A stretch of 64,000 bases of DNA from contig AP022133.1 of NCBI GenBank assembly GCA_014169315.1, forward strand, positions 3,720,001-3,784,000. The letters are read 5' to 3'. Every line of letters starts with the position of its first letter. Position 1 is the stretch's first letter. Below the pieces are notes generated by a model. The model did no database searches, had not been told where the DNA came from, and worked only from the letters and a program-made list of their open reading frames with translations. Positions 12,905 to 22,176 of the stretch are shown piece after piece. The position numbers were made by a program, and so were the translations under genes. The DNA comes from Enterobacter cloacae. Lineage in GTDB: Bacteria > Pseudomonadota > Gammaproteobacteria > Enterobacterales > Enterobacteriaceae.

Positions 12905-12983
12905 CCCTCTCCCTTAGGGAGAGGGCTGGGGTGAGGGTGTCGTCTGTTCCCCTCACCCTACCCTCTCCCCAAAGGGGAGAGGG
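12905..12983. repeat. Inverted pair of GGGAGAGGG palindromes inside the gcv operon (copies D1, D2)
   Basis: Unit one is CCCTCTCCC-TTA-GGGAGAGGG (12905-12925) with a CTGGGGTGAGGG tail. Unit two, in the opposite direction, is a CCCTCACCCTA tail followed by CCCTCTCCCC-AAA-GGGGAGAGGG (12961-12983). Each unit is a hairpin, and the two units together can pair into one long stem. It lies between gcvH and gcvP. Confidence 0.85.
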
Positions 12984-12991
12984 ATAATGGC

Positions 12992-13381
12992 TTACTCGTC
13001 TTCTAACAGGGCTTCGTACGCGGTTGCATCCAGTAATGCGGCAACCTGCGATTCGTCGCTGGCTTTGATCTTGAAGATCCAGCCACCTTCATATGGCTCG
13101 CTGTTCACCAGCTCCGGGGAGTCGCTCAGCGCGTCATTCACGGCAACAACTTCACCGCTAATCGGGGCATAGATGTCAGAGGCCGCTTTTACGGACTCCG
13201 CCACAGCACAGTCATCACCGGCGCTTACGGTTGTGCCCACTTCAGGCAGGTCAACAAACACCATGTCGCCCAGCAGCTCTTGCGCATGCTCGGTGATCCC
13301 TACGGTGTAAGTGCCGTCCGCCTCTTTGCGCAGCCACTCGTGTTCTTTGCTGTATTTCAGTTCTGCTGGCACATTGCTCAT
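12992..13381 (-). CDS. gcvH: Glycine cleavage system H protein
   Basis: GcvH carries the aminomethyl group on a lipoyl arm between the P, T and L proteins. The 129 residues match the family. The lipoylated lysine is K65 in AESVKAASD, within the single lipoyl domain. It is the middle gene of gcvTHP, 23 bases after gcvT. The 126-base gap to gcvP is unusual for such a tight operon because it is filled by a palindromic repeat pair. Confidence 0.98.
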   Translation of the reverse strand: MSNVPAELKYSKEHEWLRKEADGTYTVGITEHAQELLGDMVFVDLPEVGTTVSAGDDCAVAESVKAASDIYAPISGEVVAVNDALSDSPELVNSEPYEGGWIFKIKASDESQVAALLDATAYEALLEDE

Positions 13382-13404
13382 TGAAGTTCTCCTGATAAAA
13401 ATGA

Positions 13405-14499
13405 TTAGGCGACCGGCTTACCGGCGCGAACAAAAATAGGTTTGGTCACGTTGACCGGCATTTCACGATTGCGGATTTGCACCACTGCCGTTTCGCCAAT
13501 ACCTGCCGGAACACGTGCCAGTGCAATACTGTAACCCAGCGTCGGGGAGAAGGTACCGCTGGTGATCACGCCTTCGAGGTGGTTACCGTCGGTATCCGTA
13601 AAACGCACCGGCAGCTCACCGCGCAGCACGCCTTTCTCGGTCATCACCAGGCCAACCAGCTGTTCCGTACCTTTTTCACGCTGCATTTCCAGCGCTTCAC
13701 GACCAATAAATTTACGGTCAACAGGTTCCCACGCGATGGTCCAGCCCATGTTGGCCGCCAGCGGAGAAACGCTTTCATCCATCTCCTGACCGTAGAGGTT
13801 CATGCCTGCTTCCAGACGCAGCGTATCGCGTGCGCCCAGACCGGCTGGCTTAACGCCCGCTTCCACCAGCGCACGCCAGAAATCAGCCGCCTTCTCATTC
13901 GGCATGGCAATTTCATATCCCGCTTCACCGGTATAACCCGTGGTCGCGATAAACAGATCGCCTGCCTGTACGCCAAAGAACGGCTTCATCCCGGCAGTGG
14001 CTTTACGCTGTTCATCGCTGAACAGAGAGGCCGCTTTCGCCTGCGCGTTCGGCCCCTGTACGGCGATCAACGACAGATCGTCACGGACAGTGATATCGAC
14101 AGAGAACGGTTCGGCGTGTTGGGAAATCCAGGAGAGGTCTTTTTCGCGGGTGGCGGAGTTTACAACGAGGCGGAAGAAATCTTCAGTGAAGTAATAGACG
14201 ATAAGGTCATCAATCACGCCAGCGGAGGCATTTAGCATGCCGGTGTAGAGCGCTTTACCTGGCACTTTCAGCTTTGCGACGTCGTTTGCCAGCAGATAAC
14301 GCAGAAACTCCCGGGTGCGGCTACCGCGCAGATCGACAATGGTCATGTGGGACACGTCGAACATACCGGCATCGGTGCGCACCGCGTGGTGCTCATCAAT
14401 TTGTGAGCCGTAGTGCAGCGGCATCATCCAGCCGTGGAAGTCCACCATGCGTGCGCCGCATAACACGTGTTGTTCGTACAAAGGAGTCTGTTGAGCCAT
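13405..14499 (-). CDS. gcvT: Aminomethyltransferase, glycine cleavage T protein
   Basis: GcvT transfers the methylene group from aminomethyl-lipoyl-GcvH to tetrahydrofolate, giving 5,10-methylene-THF and ammonia. The 364 residues match E. coli. Folate-site motifs typical of the family are visible: DVSHM near residue 48, [10 protein letters not shown] near 170 and [14 protein letters not shown] near 215. It is the first gene of the operon and is preceded by a 436-base control region with PurR and GcvA candidate sites. Confidence 0.98.
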   Translation of the reverse strand: MAQQTPLYEQHVLCGARMVDFHGWMMPLHYGSQIDEHHAVRTDAGMFDVSHMTIVDLRGSRTREFLRYLLANDVAKLKVPGKALYTGMLNASAGVIDDLIVYYFTEDFFRLVVNSATREKDLSWISQHAEPFSVDITVRDDLSLIAVQGPNAQAKAASLFSDEQRKATAGMKPFFGVQAGDLFIATTGYTGEAGYEIAMPNEKAADFWRALVEAGVKPAGLGARDTLRLEAGMNLYGQEMDESVSPLAANMGWTIAWEPVDRKFIGREALEMQREKGTEQLVGLVMTEKGVLRGELPVRFTDTDGNHLEGVITSGTFSPTLGYSIALARVPAGIGETAVVQIRNREMPVNVTKPIFVRAGKPVA

Positions 14500-14590
14500 C
14501 TTTTCCTCGTTGAATAAGCAGGGCTATCTTGCATTTCGCACGCATAAAAACTGCCGCGAAACCCGGCGTCGACCTCGCTTGTGAGCATCG

Positions 14591-14606
14591 ACGCAAACGT
14601 TCTCTT
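14591..14606. promoter_or_regulatory. PurR operator of gcvTHP
   Basis: ACGCAAACGTTCTCTT differs at one position from the PurR consensus ACGCAAACGTTTTCNT. It lies about 95 bases upstream of the gcvT start, consistent with PurR repression near the transcription start known in E. coli. Confidence 0.75.
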
Positions 14607-14824
14607 TTACCTGAACTTACCACCGAAACCGGCGATTAACCATAAGGTAAAACAGGTCATCACATTAGCTTATGACCAAAAAACGCTGAAAAGCCTACAG
14701 AGTTATTCACTGTGAAAATGCGATTAAACCCGCATAAAATTAACATTGCTCTAACAGGATTTAGCACATGGTGATATTTCATGCTGAAAAACGGACAAAA
14801 TTTCCGTATCAGAAAAATAGCCAG

Positions 14825-14839
14825 ATTAGATAATCTAAT
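14825..14839. promoter_or_regulatory. Candidate GcvA site
   Basis: ATTAGATAATCTAAT is a perfect palindrome built from two CTAAT/ATTAG half-sites, the pentamer known for GcvA. Another ATTAG follows at about 14858. The position, about 330 bases upstream of gcvT, fits the distal GcvA sites of E. coli. Confidence 0.5.
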
Positions 14840-14935
14840 GCGAAAAATGACGTAAAATTAGAATATTTCAAACGAGCGAATTTCCCCGGCACAGAGGCCG
14901 GGAAAATAAAGTGTGATGGGGGTCAATATTAGCGT

Positions 14936-16138
14936 TTAACGTAACCAGTCAGGAAGATCGTTAAGACCCATCGCCTGACGAAGGAGTTGAGGTTTGACGC
15001 CAGGGAGGGTGTCGGCGAGTTTCAGACCGATATCGCGCAGCAGTTTTTTCGCCGGGTTAGCCCCGGCAAACAGCTCGCGGAAACCCTGCATGCCCGCCAG
15101 CATCATCGCCGCACTGTGCTTACGGCTACGCTCGTAGCGACGCAGATAGAGATGCTGACCAATGTCTTTGCCTTCACGATGCAGACGACGCAGCTCTTCA
15201 ACCAGTTCAGCCGCATCCATAAAGCCGAGATTAACACCCTGTCCGGCCAGCGGATGAATGGTATGCGCCGCATCCCCCACCAGCGCCAGACGGTGCGCCG
15301 CGAACTGACGCGCGTAACGACCGGTTAGCGGAAATACCTGGCGCTCGCTCTCAAGCGAACACAGACCCAGACGATTATCAAACGCCATGCACAGCGCCTG
15401 GTTAAATACCTCCGGTGTGGCTTCCTGCATGAGCTGCGCTTTTTCAGGCACTAAAGACCAGACAATGGAGCACAGATGCGGATCGCTCAACGGCAGGAAC
15501 GCCAGAATACCGTCGTTGTGGAAAATCTGACGTGCGACACCGCCGTGCGGTTCTTCAGTGCGGATCGTCGCCACCAGCGCATGGTGGCGGTAATCCCAGA
15601 AAGTCAGCGGAATGTCTGCCTTGTTACGCAGCCAGGAGTTAGCGCCATCAGCACCCACCACCAGACGCGCGGTCAACATGTCGCCACTTTGCAGGGTGAT
15701 AAACGCCTCGTTTTCACCCCACGCCACCTGCTGGATTTGCGCGGGTGCCATCAGCGTAACATCGCTGCAGGACTGTGCTTTTTGCCACAATGCATGGTGG
15801 ATCACGGCATTTTCGATGATATGGCCCAGATGGCTATAGCCCATGCTTTCGTCATCAAACGCAATATGACCAAAACTGTCTTTGTCCCACACTTCCATAC
15901 TGTGATAGCAGCTGGCACGCTGCGCGACGATACCTGACCAGACGCCAATGCGCGTCAGGAGCTTTTCGCTGGCAGCATTGATTGCCGACACGCGGAGTTC
16001 CGGCGGCGCATCAGGTGCTACGGGCTGCGGCTGCTTTTGTTCCAGCACGGCCACACGCAGGCCGCTTCCCTGTAACCCACAGGCCAGCGCCAGTCCTACC
16101 ATTCCGCCGCCAACAATGGCGACATCAACATTTTGCAC
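14936..16138 (-). CDS. ubiI: FAD-dependent 2-octaprenylphenol hydroxylase UbiI
   Basis: UbiI (VisC) hydroxylates C5 of the ubiquinone ring under aerobic conditions as part of the cytoplasmic Ubi complex. The 400 residues match E. coli. The FAD-binding GGGMVGLALACGL lies at residues 10-22, a DG motif in VVGADGANSWLR near 165, and the second FAD motif GDAAHTIHPLAGQGVNLG near 290. It lies 12 bases after ubiH and is the last gene of the ygfB-pepP-ubiH-ubiI operon. Confidence 0.96.
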   Translation of the reverse strand: MQNVDVAIVGGGMVGLALACGLQGSGLRVAVLEQKQPQPVAPDAPPELRVSAINAASEKLLTRIGVWSGIVAQRASCYHSMEVWDKDSFGHIAFDDESMGYSHLGHIIENAVIHHALWQKAQSCSDVTLMAPAQIQQVAWGENEAFITLQSGDMLTARLVVGADGANSWLRNKADIPLTFWDYRHHALVATIRTEEPHGGVARQIFHNDGILAFLPLSDPHLCSIVWSLVPEKAQLMQEATPEVFNQALCMAFDNRLGLCSLESERQVFPLTGRYARQFAAHRLALVGDAAHTIHPLAGQGVNLGFMDAAELVEELRRLHREGKDIGQHLYLRRYERSRKHSAAMMLAGMQGFRELFAGANPAKKLLRDIGLKLADTLPGVKPQLLRQAMGLNDLPDWLR

Positions 16139-16150
16139 GGTGATAACTCC

Positions 16151-17329
16151 TTAACGCGCGACCCAACCAAGAGTCCGCTGCGCCAGCACGTCACGTGCCG
16201 GAATGAATAATTCCATCGCCATCAGCCCAAGGTTGCGACCCGCAACCAACGGAGCCCAGCGATTGGCAAACAGATGCACCAGACCATCGGTGACACCGAT
16301 AGTCGCCTCTTTATCAGCCTGGCGTCGTTTCTGGTAATGGCTTAGCACCGAATACGCACCACAATCTTTTTGCTCGTCCCACGCCTGAGAAAGCGTTTCC
16401 GCCAGGCTCATGACATCGCGCAGCCCAAGATTAAACCCCTGCCCCGCAATGGGGTGTAGCGTCTGCGCGGCGTTGCCCACCAGCGCCACGCGATGAGAGA
16501 TGGACTGAGATGCCGTCGTCAGTGACAGCGGGTAAACCGTCCGTTTTCCCGCATGGGTAATTCGCCCCAGCCGCCAGCCGAAGGCTTTTTGCAGCTCGGT
16601 ACAAAAACGTTCGTCGGACCAGGAGAGCACGTCGTCCGCCTTCTCCTGTGGATGGCACCACACCAGCGAGCAACGCCCGTTCGACATCGGTAACATCGCC
16701 AGCGGGCCATACTGCGTAAACCGCTCAAATGCCCGGCCATTGTGTGGGCCTGCCGTTGAGACATTCGCAATGACCGCCACCTGACCATAAGACTGTTGCC
16801 GCCACTCCACGCCACACTGAGTACCCAGTGCAGAGCGCGAACCATCCGCCGCGACCAGAAGCTGGCCGTCAAGAGTTGTACCATTTTCCAGCGTGACGCG
16901 AACCGCATCTTCACTGCGACTAAAGCTGGCAACACGCGCCGGACAGTGCAACGTCACGCCCGGGGCATCCTGTAACAACCGGAACAGACGTAACCCAACA
17001 TCGTGCAATTCAACTACATGACCCAGGGCATCAATACGGTAATCATGCGCGTCCAGGGTCACAAAACCAGCATGGCCGCGATCGCTAACATGAACAGTGT
17101 TAATCGCCGTCGCACAGTCTGCAATCGCCTGCCAGATGCCAATACGCGAGAGCTGCTGACATGTTCCCTGCGCCAGCGCAATGGCGCGGGCATCAAAACC
17201 GGGGTGATCTGATGCCTGTGCTGCAACGGCCTCCACCAGATGCACCGGAAGTTGCCCTTGTGTCAGATGCGAGATTGCCAGCGCCAGAGTGGCCCCGGTC
17301 ATACCACCGCCAACGATGATCACGCTCAT
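16151..17329 (-). CDS. ubiH: 2-octaprenyl-6-methoxyphenol hydroxylase UbiH
   Basis: UbiH hydroxylates C1 of the ubiquinone ring precursor using FAD and oxygen. The 392 residues match the family. The dinucleotide-binding GGGMTGATLALAI lies at residues 6-18, VAADGSRSALG near 160 and GNAAQTLHPIAGQGFNLG near 285; the last has N where its paralogue UbiI has D, as in E. coli. Its start overlaps the pepP stop by 4 bases (ATGA type), so the two are translationally coupled. Confidence 0.96.
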   Translation of the reverse strand: MSVIIVGGGMTGATLALAISHLTQGQLPVHLVEAVAAQASDHPGFDARAIALAQGTCQQLSRIGIWQAIADCATAINTVHVSDRGHAGFVTLDAHDYRIDALGHVVELHDVGLRLFRLLQDAPGVTLHCPARVASFSRSEDAVRVTLENGTTLDGQLLVAADGSRSALGTQCGVEWRQQSYGQVAVIANVSTAGPHNGRAFERFTQYGPLAMLPMSNGRCSLVWCHPQEKADDVLSWSDERFCTELQKAFGWRLGRITHAGKRTVYPLSLTTASQSISHRVALVGNAAQTLHPIAGQGFNLGLRDVMSLAETLSQAWDEQKDCGAYSVLSHYQKRRQADKEATIGVTDGLVHLFANRWAPLVAGRNLGLMAMELFIPARDVLAQRTLGWVAR

Positions 17330-18645
17330 ACGCGTGCCGCTGCCATCAGCGCCTCAATGTCGTCAGCTTTTTTCACGACGCCCGCGGTCAGGTTTTCGTT
17401 ACCGGTTTCAGTGATGACGATGTCGTCTTCAATACGAATGCCAATCCCGCGGTATGCTTCTGGCACGTCAGCATCCGGAGCGATGTACAGCCCCGGTTCG
17501 ACGGTCAGAACCATACCCGGCTCCAGCACACGTGAGCGTTCAGGGCCATAAGCCCCCACATCATGCACATCCAGCCCCAGCCAGTGGCTCAGGCCGTGCA
17601 TAAAGTACGGGCGATGGGCATTCTCCGTAATCAGGGTATCCACATCGCCTTTCAGAATGCCAAGTTTAACCAGACCGGTAATCATGATGCGCACGACTTC
17701 ACCGGTGACTTCCTGAATGGAGATCCCCGGACGATACAGGGTCAGCGCCGTTTCCAGGGATTCGAGCACAATGTCATAGACCGCGCGCTGAGCCGGGGAG
17801 AATTTACCGTTCACCGGGAACGTACGGGTAATGTCACCCGCGTAGCCCTGATATTCACAACCCGCGTCAATCAGTACCAGATCGCCGTCGCGCAGTTCAC
17901 TTTCGTTTTCGGTGTAATGCAGGATACAGCCATTTTCCCCACCACCCACAATGGTGTTATAGGAAGGAAAACGCGCGCCGTGGCGATTAAATTCATGCTG
18001 AATTTCGCCTTCAAGTTGATATTCGAAGATACCGGGACGGCATTTTTCCATCGCACGGGTATGCGCCAGTGCGCTGATTTCACCCGCGCGACGCATCGTG
18101 TTAAGTTCTTCTTCGGACTTGAACAGACGCATTTCGTGTACCACCGGACGCCAGTCCGTCAGCGTAGCGGGGGCAGACAGGTTCTGACGCGAGCCTTTAC
18201 GCAGCTTATCCAGCGCGGTAAAGACAATCTCATCAGCATACGCATATTCGCCCTGCGCGTGATAAAGCACATCAAGGCCGTTGAGCAGTTGATAGAGCTG
18301 CTGATTGATTTCGCTAAACGCCAGCGCACGGTCAACACCCAGCTTCGCCGGTGCGGCCTCTTGCCCCAGACGGCGGCCAAACCAGATTTCGGCAGCCAGA
18401 TCGCGTACGCGGTTGAAAATCACGCTGTGGTTGTGGGTGTCATTGCTCTTGATCAGCACCAGTACCGCTTCCGGCTCGTTAAACCCGGTGAAATACCAGA
18501 AATCGCTGCTCTGACGATAGGGGTATTCACTGTCGGCACTGCGCGTCACCTCAGGGGCGGCAAAAATCAGCGCGGCGCTTCCCGGCTGCATTTTAGCCAG
18601 CAGCGCCTGACGACGGCGAGAATACTCTTGATTCGAGATAACCAT
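17326..18645 (-). CDS. pepP: Xaa-Pro aminopeptidase PepP
   Basis: PepP is a manganese aminopeptidase that removes N-terminal residues preceding proline. From the ATG at 18645, which has the ribosome site AGGAGGG just upstream, the product is 439 residues. An in-frame extension of 71 codons would overlap ygfB antisense-free coding and is rejected. The pita-bread fold ligands are visible in order: two aspartates in LIDAGCEYQGYAGDITR, H in HGLSHWLGLDVHD, E in TVEPGLY and E in IRIEDD. It sits between ygfB and ubiH in a leftward operon. Confidence 0.96.
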   Translation of the reverse strand: MVISNQEYSRRRQALLAKMQPGSAALIFAAPEVTRSADSEYPYRQSSDFWYFTGFNEPEAVLVLIKSNDTHNHSVIFNRVRDLAAEIWFGRRLGQEAAPAKLGVDRALAFSEINQQLYQLLNGLDVLYHAQGEYAYADEIVFTALDKLRKGSRQNLSAPATLTDWRPVVHEMRLFKSEEELNTMRRAGEISALAHTRAMEKCRPGIFEYQLEGEIQHEFNRHGARFPSYNTIVGGGENGCILHYTENESELRDGDLVLIDAGCEYQGYAGDITRTFPVNGKFSPAQRAVYDIVLESLETALTLYRPGISIQEVTGEVVRIMITGLVKLGILKGDVDTLITENAHRPYFMHGLSHWLGLDVHDVGAYGPERSRVLEPGMVLTVEPGLYIAPDADVPEAYRGIGIRIEDDIVITETGNENLTAGVVKKADDIEALMAAARV

Positions 18646-18670
18646 GACACCCTCCTGTGCGTTGTTTTTC

Positions 18671-19249
18671 TTAATGTAAGGTTGGCTTGCGTACTTCCGG
18701 CGCGGTTGGCTGCGAGCGCGTAAAGTTGTCGTGGCACAGCAGTGCGGCAACGCGGACGTACTCGATGATCTCTTCGAGGGACATTTCCAGCTCTTCCTGA
18801 TCTTCATCTTCGTCGTAGCCGAGCTGCGCAATGTTACGCAGATCGTCGATTGCTTCACCCGCTTCGCCGGTCACTTTATCGAGCTTAGGCTGAGTCACGC
18901 CCAGCCCCAGCAGGTAGTGGTTTACCCAACCTGCGAGCGCATCGGCGCGATCGAACACGCTGACGTCGTCCCCTTCAGGCAGATAAAGCTGAAAAAGGAA
19001 GCCATCATCTTCCAGCGAATCGCTGATTGCCGCGTGCATTTTACGCAGCGCTTCCGCCAGTTCGTGACCAAACGCCAGCCCCTCGTTCGTCAGGTCGTGG
19101 ATCAGCGGCTGCCAGGAGCTGTCGCTGTTTCCGCCGCACAGCATGCCACTGATCAGACCGTGCATTTCGGCAGGGGTTAAACCCACTCCCTGCTGGTTCA
19201 GTAACTGGTTTAAATCGTTGTAACCAGGCATTTCGTTCTGTATAGACAT
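18671..19249 (-). CDS. ygfB: YgfB (UPF0149) family protein
   Basis: YgfB is a conserved helical protein of unknown biochemical activity in enterics; in Pseudomonas a homologue affects ampDh3 and beta-lactam resistance. The ATG at 19249 gives the 192-residue E. coli length; an in-frame ATG two codons earlier is possible. It is acidic, with a run of D and E near residues 140-155 ([13 protein letters not shown]). It heads the ygfB-pepP-ubiH-ubiI operon and diverges from zapA. Confidence 0.93.
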   Translation of the reverse strand: MSIQNEMPGYNDLNQLLNQQGVGLTPAEMHGLISGMLCGGNSDSSWQPLIHDLTNEGLAFGHELAEALRKMHAAISDSLEDDGFLFQLYLPEGDDVSVFDRADALAGWVNHYLLGLGVTQPKLDKVTGEAGEAIDDLRNIAQLGYDEDEDQEELEMSLEEIIEYVRVAALLCHDNFTRSQPTAPEVRKPTLH

Positions 19250-19351
19250 ACGCATTCGTCATCAAAGGGAGGAATATTCATGATATGCTACCACTTTGGA
19301 CCCTGGTGATACCAGAAAAGGGCTTGTATCTTCACATCAGGGTAGCTATAG

Positions 19352-19747
<396 letters not shown>

Positions 19748-19788
19748 CACTTTGCAGTTGACTATGGTAGAGTAACTGTGAAGACAAA

Positions 19789-19972
19789 ATTTCTCTGAGA
19801 TGTTCGCAAGCGGGCCAGTCCCCTGAGCCGATATTTCATACCACAAGAATGTGGCGCTCCGTGGTTGGTGAGCATGCTCGGTTCGTCCGAGAAGCCTTAA
19901 AACTATGACGACACATTCACCTTGAACCAAGGGTTCAAGGGTTACAGCCTGCGGCGGCATCTCGGAGATTCC
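19789..19972 (+). ncRNA. ssrS: 6S RNA
   Basis: 6S RNA binds and sequesters sigma-70 RNA polymerase in stationary phase by mimicking an open promoter. The 184-base stretch matches my memory of E. coli ssrS at both ends (ATTTCTCTGAGATG... and ...CATCTCGGAGATTCC), which pair to close the long stem. The internal AAGAATGTGGCGC and GGTTGGTGAGCATGC blocks are conserved. It lies between zapA and fau as in E. coli, where it is cotranscribed with fau. The proximal promoter probably lies in the 41 bases after zapA. Confidence 0.97.
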
Positions 19973-19996
19973 CTCTTTCTTCTTCTACCAACTACC

Positions 19997-20596
19997 ATGA
20001 CTCTACTTTCTGAAGTTTCTGCCTCACGCCAGGACATCCGTCAGTTAATCCGTAAACGTCGTCGCGCGTTAACCCCCGAACAGCAAGTGCATTTTGCGCA
20101 GCATGCCGCCGCCCGAATGATGGCGTATCCGCCTGTAGTGATGGCGCACACGGTCGCCCTGTTTCTCTCGTTTGATGGCGAGCTGGATACTCAGCCGCTC
20201 ATCGAACAGCTCTGGCGCGCCGGGAAGAAAGTTTACCTGCCAGTGTTACATCCGTTTAGCGAAGGAAACCTGTTGTTTCTGCACTACCATCCTCACAGCG
20301 AGCTGGTGGTGAATCGACTGAAAATCACCGAACCCAAACTCGACGTCCGGGACGTACTGCCGCTTGCCGCGCTGGATGTGTTGATCACGCCGCTCGTGGC
20401 GTTTGACCAGCAAGGTCAGCGCTTAGGAATGGGGGGCGGTTTTTACGACAGAACGCTGCAAAACTGGCGGCAGCACAGGCTACAACCGGTAGGATACGCG
20501 CATGACTGTCAGGGCGTAGAAGCGCTGCCGGTGGAGAAATGGGATATTCCACTGCCTGCGGTGGTGACGCCATCGAAACTGTGGGAGTGGAGATAA
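19997..20596 (+). CDS. fau: 5-formyltetrahydrofolate cyclo-ligase
   Basis: This enzyme (YgfA) converts 5-formyl-THF to 5,10-methenyl-THF with ATP and, in E. coli, affects persister formation. The ATG at 19997, 24 bases after 6S RNA, gives 199 residues; a later start at the RKRRRALTPEQQ region would give the shorter 182-residue version. The basic RKRRR, LFLSFDGELDT and the ATP-site GQRLGMGGGFYDRTL are visible. An earlier in-frame start would fall within the 6S RNA and is unlikely. Confidence 0.95.
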   Translation: MTLLSEVSASRQDIRQLIRKRRRALTPEQQVHFAQHAAARMMAYPPVVMAHTVALFLSFDGELDTQPLIEQLWRAGKKVYLPVLHPFSEGNLLFLHYHPHSELVVNRLKITEPKLDVRDVLPLAALDVLITPLVAFDQQGQRLGMGGGFYDRTLQNWRQHRLQPVGYAHDCQGVEALPVEKWDIPLPAVVTPSKLWEWR

Positions 20597-20601
20597 AAGC
20601 A

Positions 20602-20626
20602 AAAACGGTAACAGCCGTTACCGTTT
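20602..20626 (+). terminator. Bidirectional terminator between fau and serA
   Basis: AAAACGGTAAC and GTTACCGTTT arms around AGCC, with T residues after and A residues before. It is the same stem as at 5599 and 30243, and is followed 10 bases later by a GGGAGAGGG palindrome. Confidence 0.8.
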
Positions 20627-20636
20627 GTAGTGCTTG

Positions 20637-20660
20637 CCCCCTCACCGACAGGGGAGAGGG
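20637..20660. repeat. GGGAGAGGG-type palindromic repeat, copy B
   Basis: CCCCCTCACCGACAGGGGAGAGGG is a degenerate copy in which the left arm carries the CCCTCACC form. It lies between convergent fau and serA, next to the AACGGTAAC terminator. Confidence 0.7.
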
Positions 20661-20678
20661 CATCAGGCGGCAATCATC

Positions 20679-21911
20679 TCAATAAAGCAGACGCGCGCGA
20701 ATCGTCCCCGGAAGCGCCTTCATACTCAGCAGCGCTTTCTCGGCAACGTCGTCATCCGCTTCAATATCAATAACCACGTAACCCATCTGAGAGTTCGTTT
20801 GCAGGTACTGCGCGGCAATGTTCACGCCCTGCTCAGCAAAGATTTTGTTGATGGCGGTCAGCACGCCCGGGCGGTTTTCGTGAATATGCAACAGACGACG
20901 ACCACCGTGCAACGGCAGAGACACTTCCGGGAAGTTCACCGCAGAAAGCGTAGAACCGTTGTCGGAATATTTGCTCAGTTTACCCGCAACTTCCAGACCG
21001 ATGTTCTCCTGCGCTTCCTGCGTTGAACCACCGATGTGTGGCGTCAGGATCACGTTGTCAAACTCGCACAGCGGAGAGTTAAACGGATCGCTGTTGGTTG
21101 CCGGCTCAGTCGGGAATACGTCAATGGCCGCACCTGCCAGATGTTTACGCTTCAGCGCATCACACAGCGCCGGGATGTCAACAACCGTACCGCGTGCCGC
21201 GTTGATCAGCAGTGAACCCGGCTTCATCAGCGCCAGCTCTCCCGCTCCCATCATGTTTTTGGTGGACGCATTTTCCGGAACGTGCAGGCTGACAACGTCA
21301 CTCATGTTCAGCAGGTCGGACAAATGTTGAACCTGAGTCGCGTTACCCAGCGGTAGCTTGCTTTCAATGTCGTAGAAGAAAACATGCATCCCCAGCGATT
21401 CAGCCAGAATACCCAGCTGTGTACCAATGTGGCCGTAACCGATGATACCCAGTTTTTTGCCACGCGCTTCAAAGGAACCTGAAGCCAGTTTGTTCCACAC
21501 ACCGCGGTGCGCTTTGGCGTTCGCCTCGGGAATACCGCGCAGCAGCAGCAGCAGTTCGCCAATCACTAACTCCGCCACGGAACGGGTGTTGGAGAACGGG
21601 GCGTTAAAGACAGGAATACCGCGTTTTGCCGCTGCACTCAGGTCTACCTGGTTGGTGCCGATGCAGAAACAGCCAATAGCAACCAACTTTTCCGCCGCAG
21701 CAATAACATCTTCAGTCAGGTGAGTACGGGATCGCAGGCCAATGAAGTGGGCATCACGGATGGACGCTTTCAGCTCTTCTGTGTCCAGCGCGCCTTTGTG
21801 AAATTCGATGTTGGTGTAACCTGCCGCACGAAGGTTATCGAGTGCTTTCTGATGCACGCCTTCTACAAGCAGGAATTTAATCTTGTCTTTCTCCAGTGAT
21901 ACCTTTGCCAT
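20679..21911 (-). CDS. serA: D-3-phosphoglycerate dehydrogenase
   Basis: SerA catalyses the first step of serine synthesis and is feedback-inhibited by serine. The 410 residues match E. coli. The Rossmann motif GIIGYGHIGTQLG lies near residues 157-169, the catalytic H with E in LTPHIGGSTQEAQENIG near 290-305, and the C-terminal ACT domain (about 339-410, GVLTAINKIFAEQGVNIAA) binds serine. It converges with fau. In K-12 the ibsC/sibC toxin-antisense pair lies between; the 82 bases here leave no room for it. Confidence 0.97.
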   Translation of the reverse strand: MAKVSLEKDKIKFLLVEGVHQKALDNLRAAGYTNIEFHKGALDTEELKASIRDAHFIGLRSRTHLTEDVIAAAEKLVAIGCFCIGTNQVDLSAAAKRGIPVFNAPFSNTRSVAELVIGELLLLLRGIPEANAKAHRGVWNKLASGSFEARGKKLGIIGYGHIGTQLGILAESLGMHVFFYDIESKLPLGNATQVQHLSDLLNMSDVVSLHVPENASTKNMMGAGELALMKPGSLLINAARGTVVDIPALCDALKRKHLAGAAIDVFPTEPATNSDPFNSPLCEFDNVILTPHIGGSTQEAQENIGLEVAGKLSKYSDNGSTLSAVNFPEVSLPLHGGRRLLHIHENRPGVLTAINKIFAEQGVNIAAQYLQTNSQMGYVVIDIEADDDVAEKALLSMKALPGTIRARLLY

Positions 21912-22152
21912 TTACCCGACCCTGTTTTTGTCTGAACTGATGTTGTGCTGGATTTAAATCCGCTGTAGTCAACATATCAAAAAAAACTATTGCAGCAATA
22001 TGAACGTTTGCGTCGGCACCCTGAAGAAAAGTCATACAGAGCAAAATGACAGAGGAAAATGCTACGGAATTTTACGAATACGGCAGGATCGGCAAAAGAG
22101 GCACAAAAACGTGACACAAGTCACCGAATTTAGCTTTTCAAAAATTTTTTAG

Positions 22153-22170
22153 CGGGGGGAGTCTCCCCCC
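22153..22170 (-). terminator. rpiA intrinsic terminator
   Basis: In the leftward direction, GGGGGGAG and CTCCCCCC form a strong stem directly after the rpiA stop, followed by GCTAAAAAATTTTT. The U tract is offset, so efficiency is uncertain. Confidence 0.6.
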
Positions 22171-22176
22171 GTCAGA

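Larger units (their letters stand above)
14500..14935 (-). promoter_or_regulatory. gcvTHP control region
   Basis: This 436-base stretch holds no gene. Near gcvT it contains a strong PurR box (14591-14606). About 330 bases upstream of the gcvT start lies a 15-base palindrome with two CTAAT half-sites (14825-14839), close to where the distal GcvA sites lie in E. coli. The part between is AT-rich, as expected for Lrp binding, but I cannot point to exact Lrp sites. A CCCCGGC/GCCGGG hairpin at 14884-14905 follows ubiI without a U tract. Confidence 0.7.

Noticed and set aside
14884..14905. Hairpin after ubiI as an intrinsic terminator
   Set aside because: The stem is good but neither strand has a U tract after it.
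17563..18723. 386-codon frame antisense to pepP
   Set aside because: Lies within pepP and the start of ygfB; no domain recognised.
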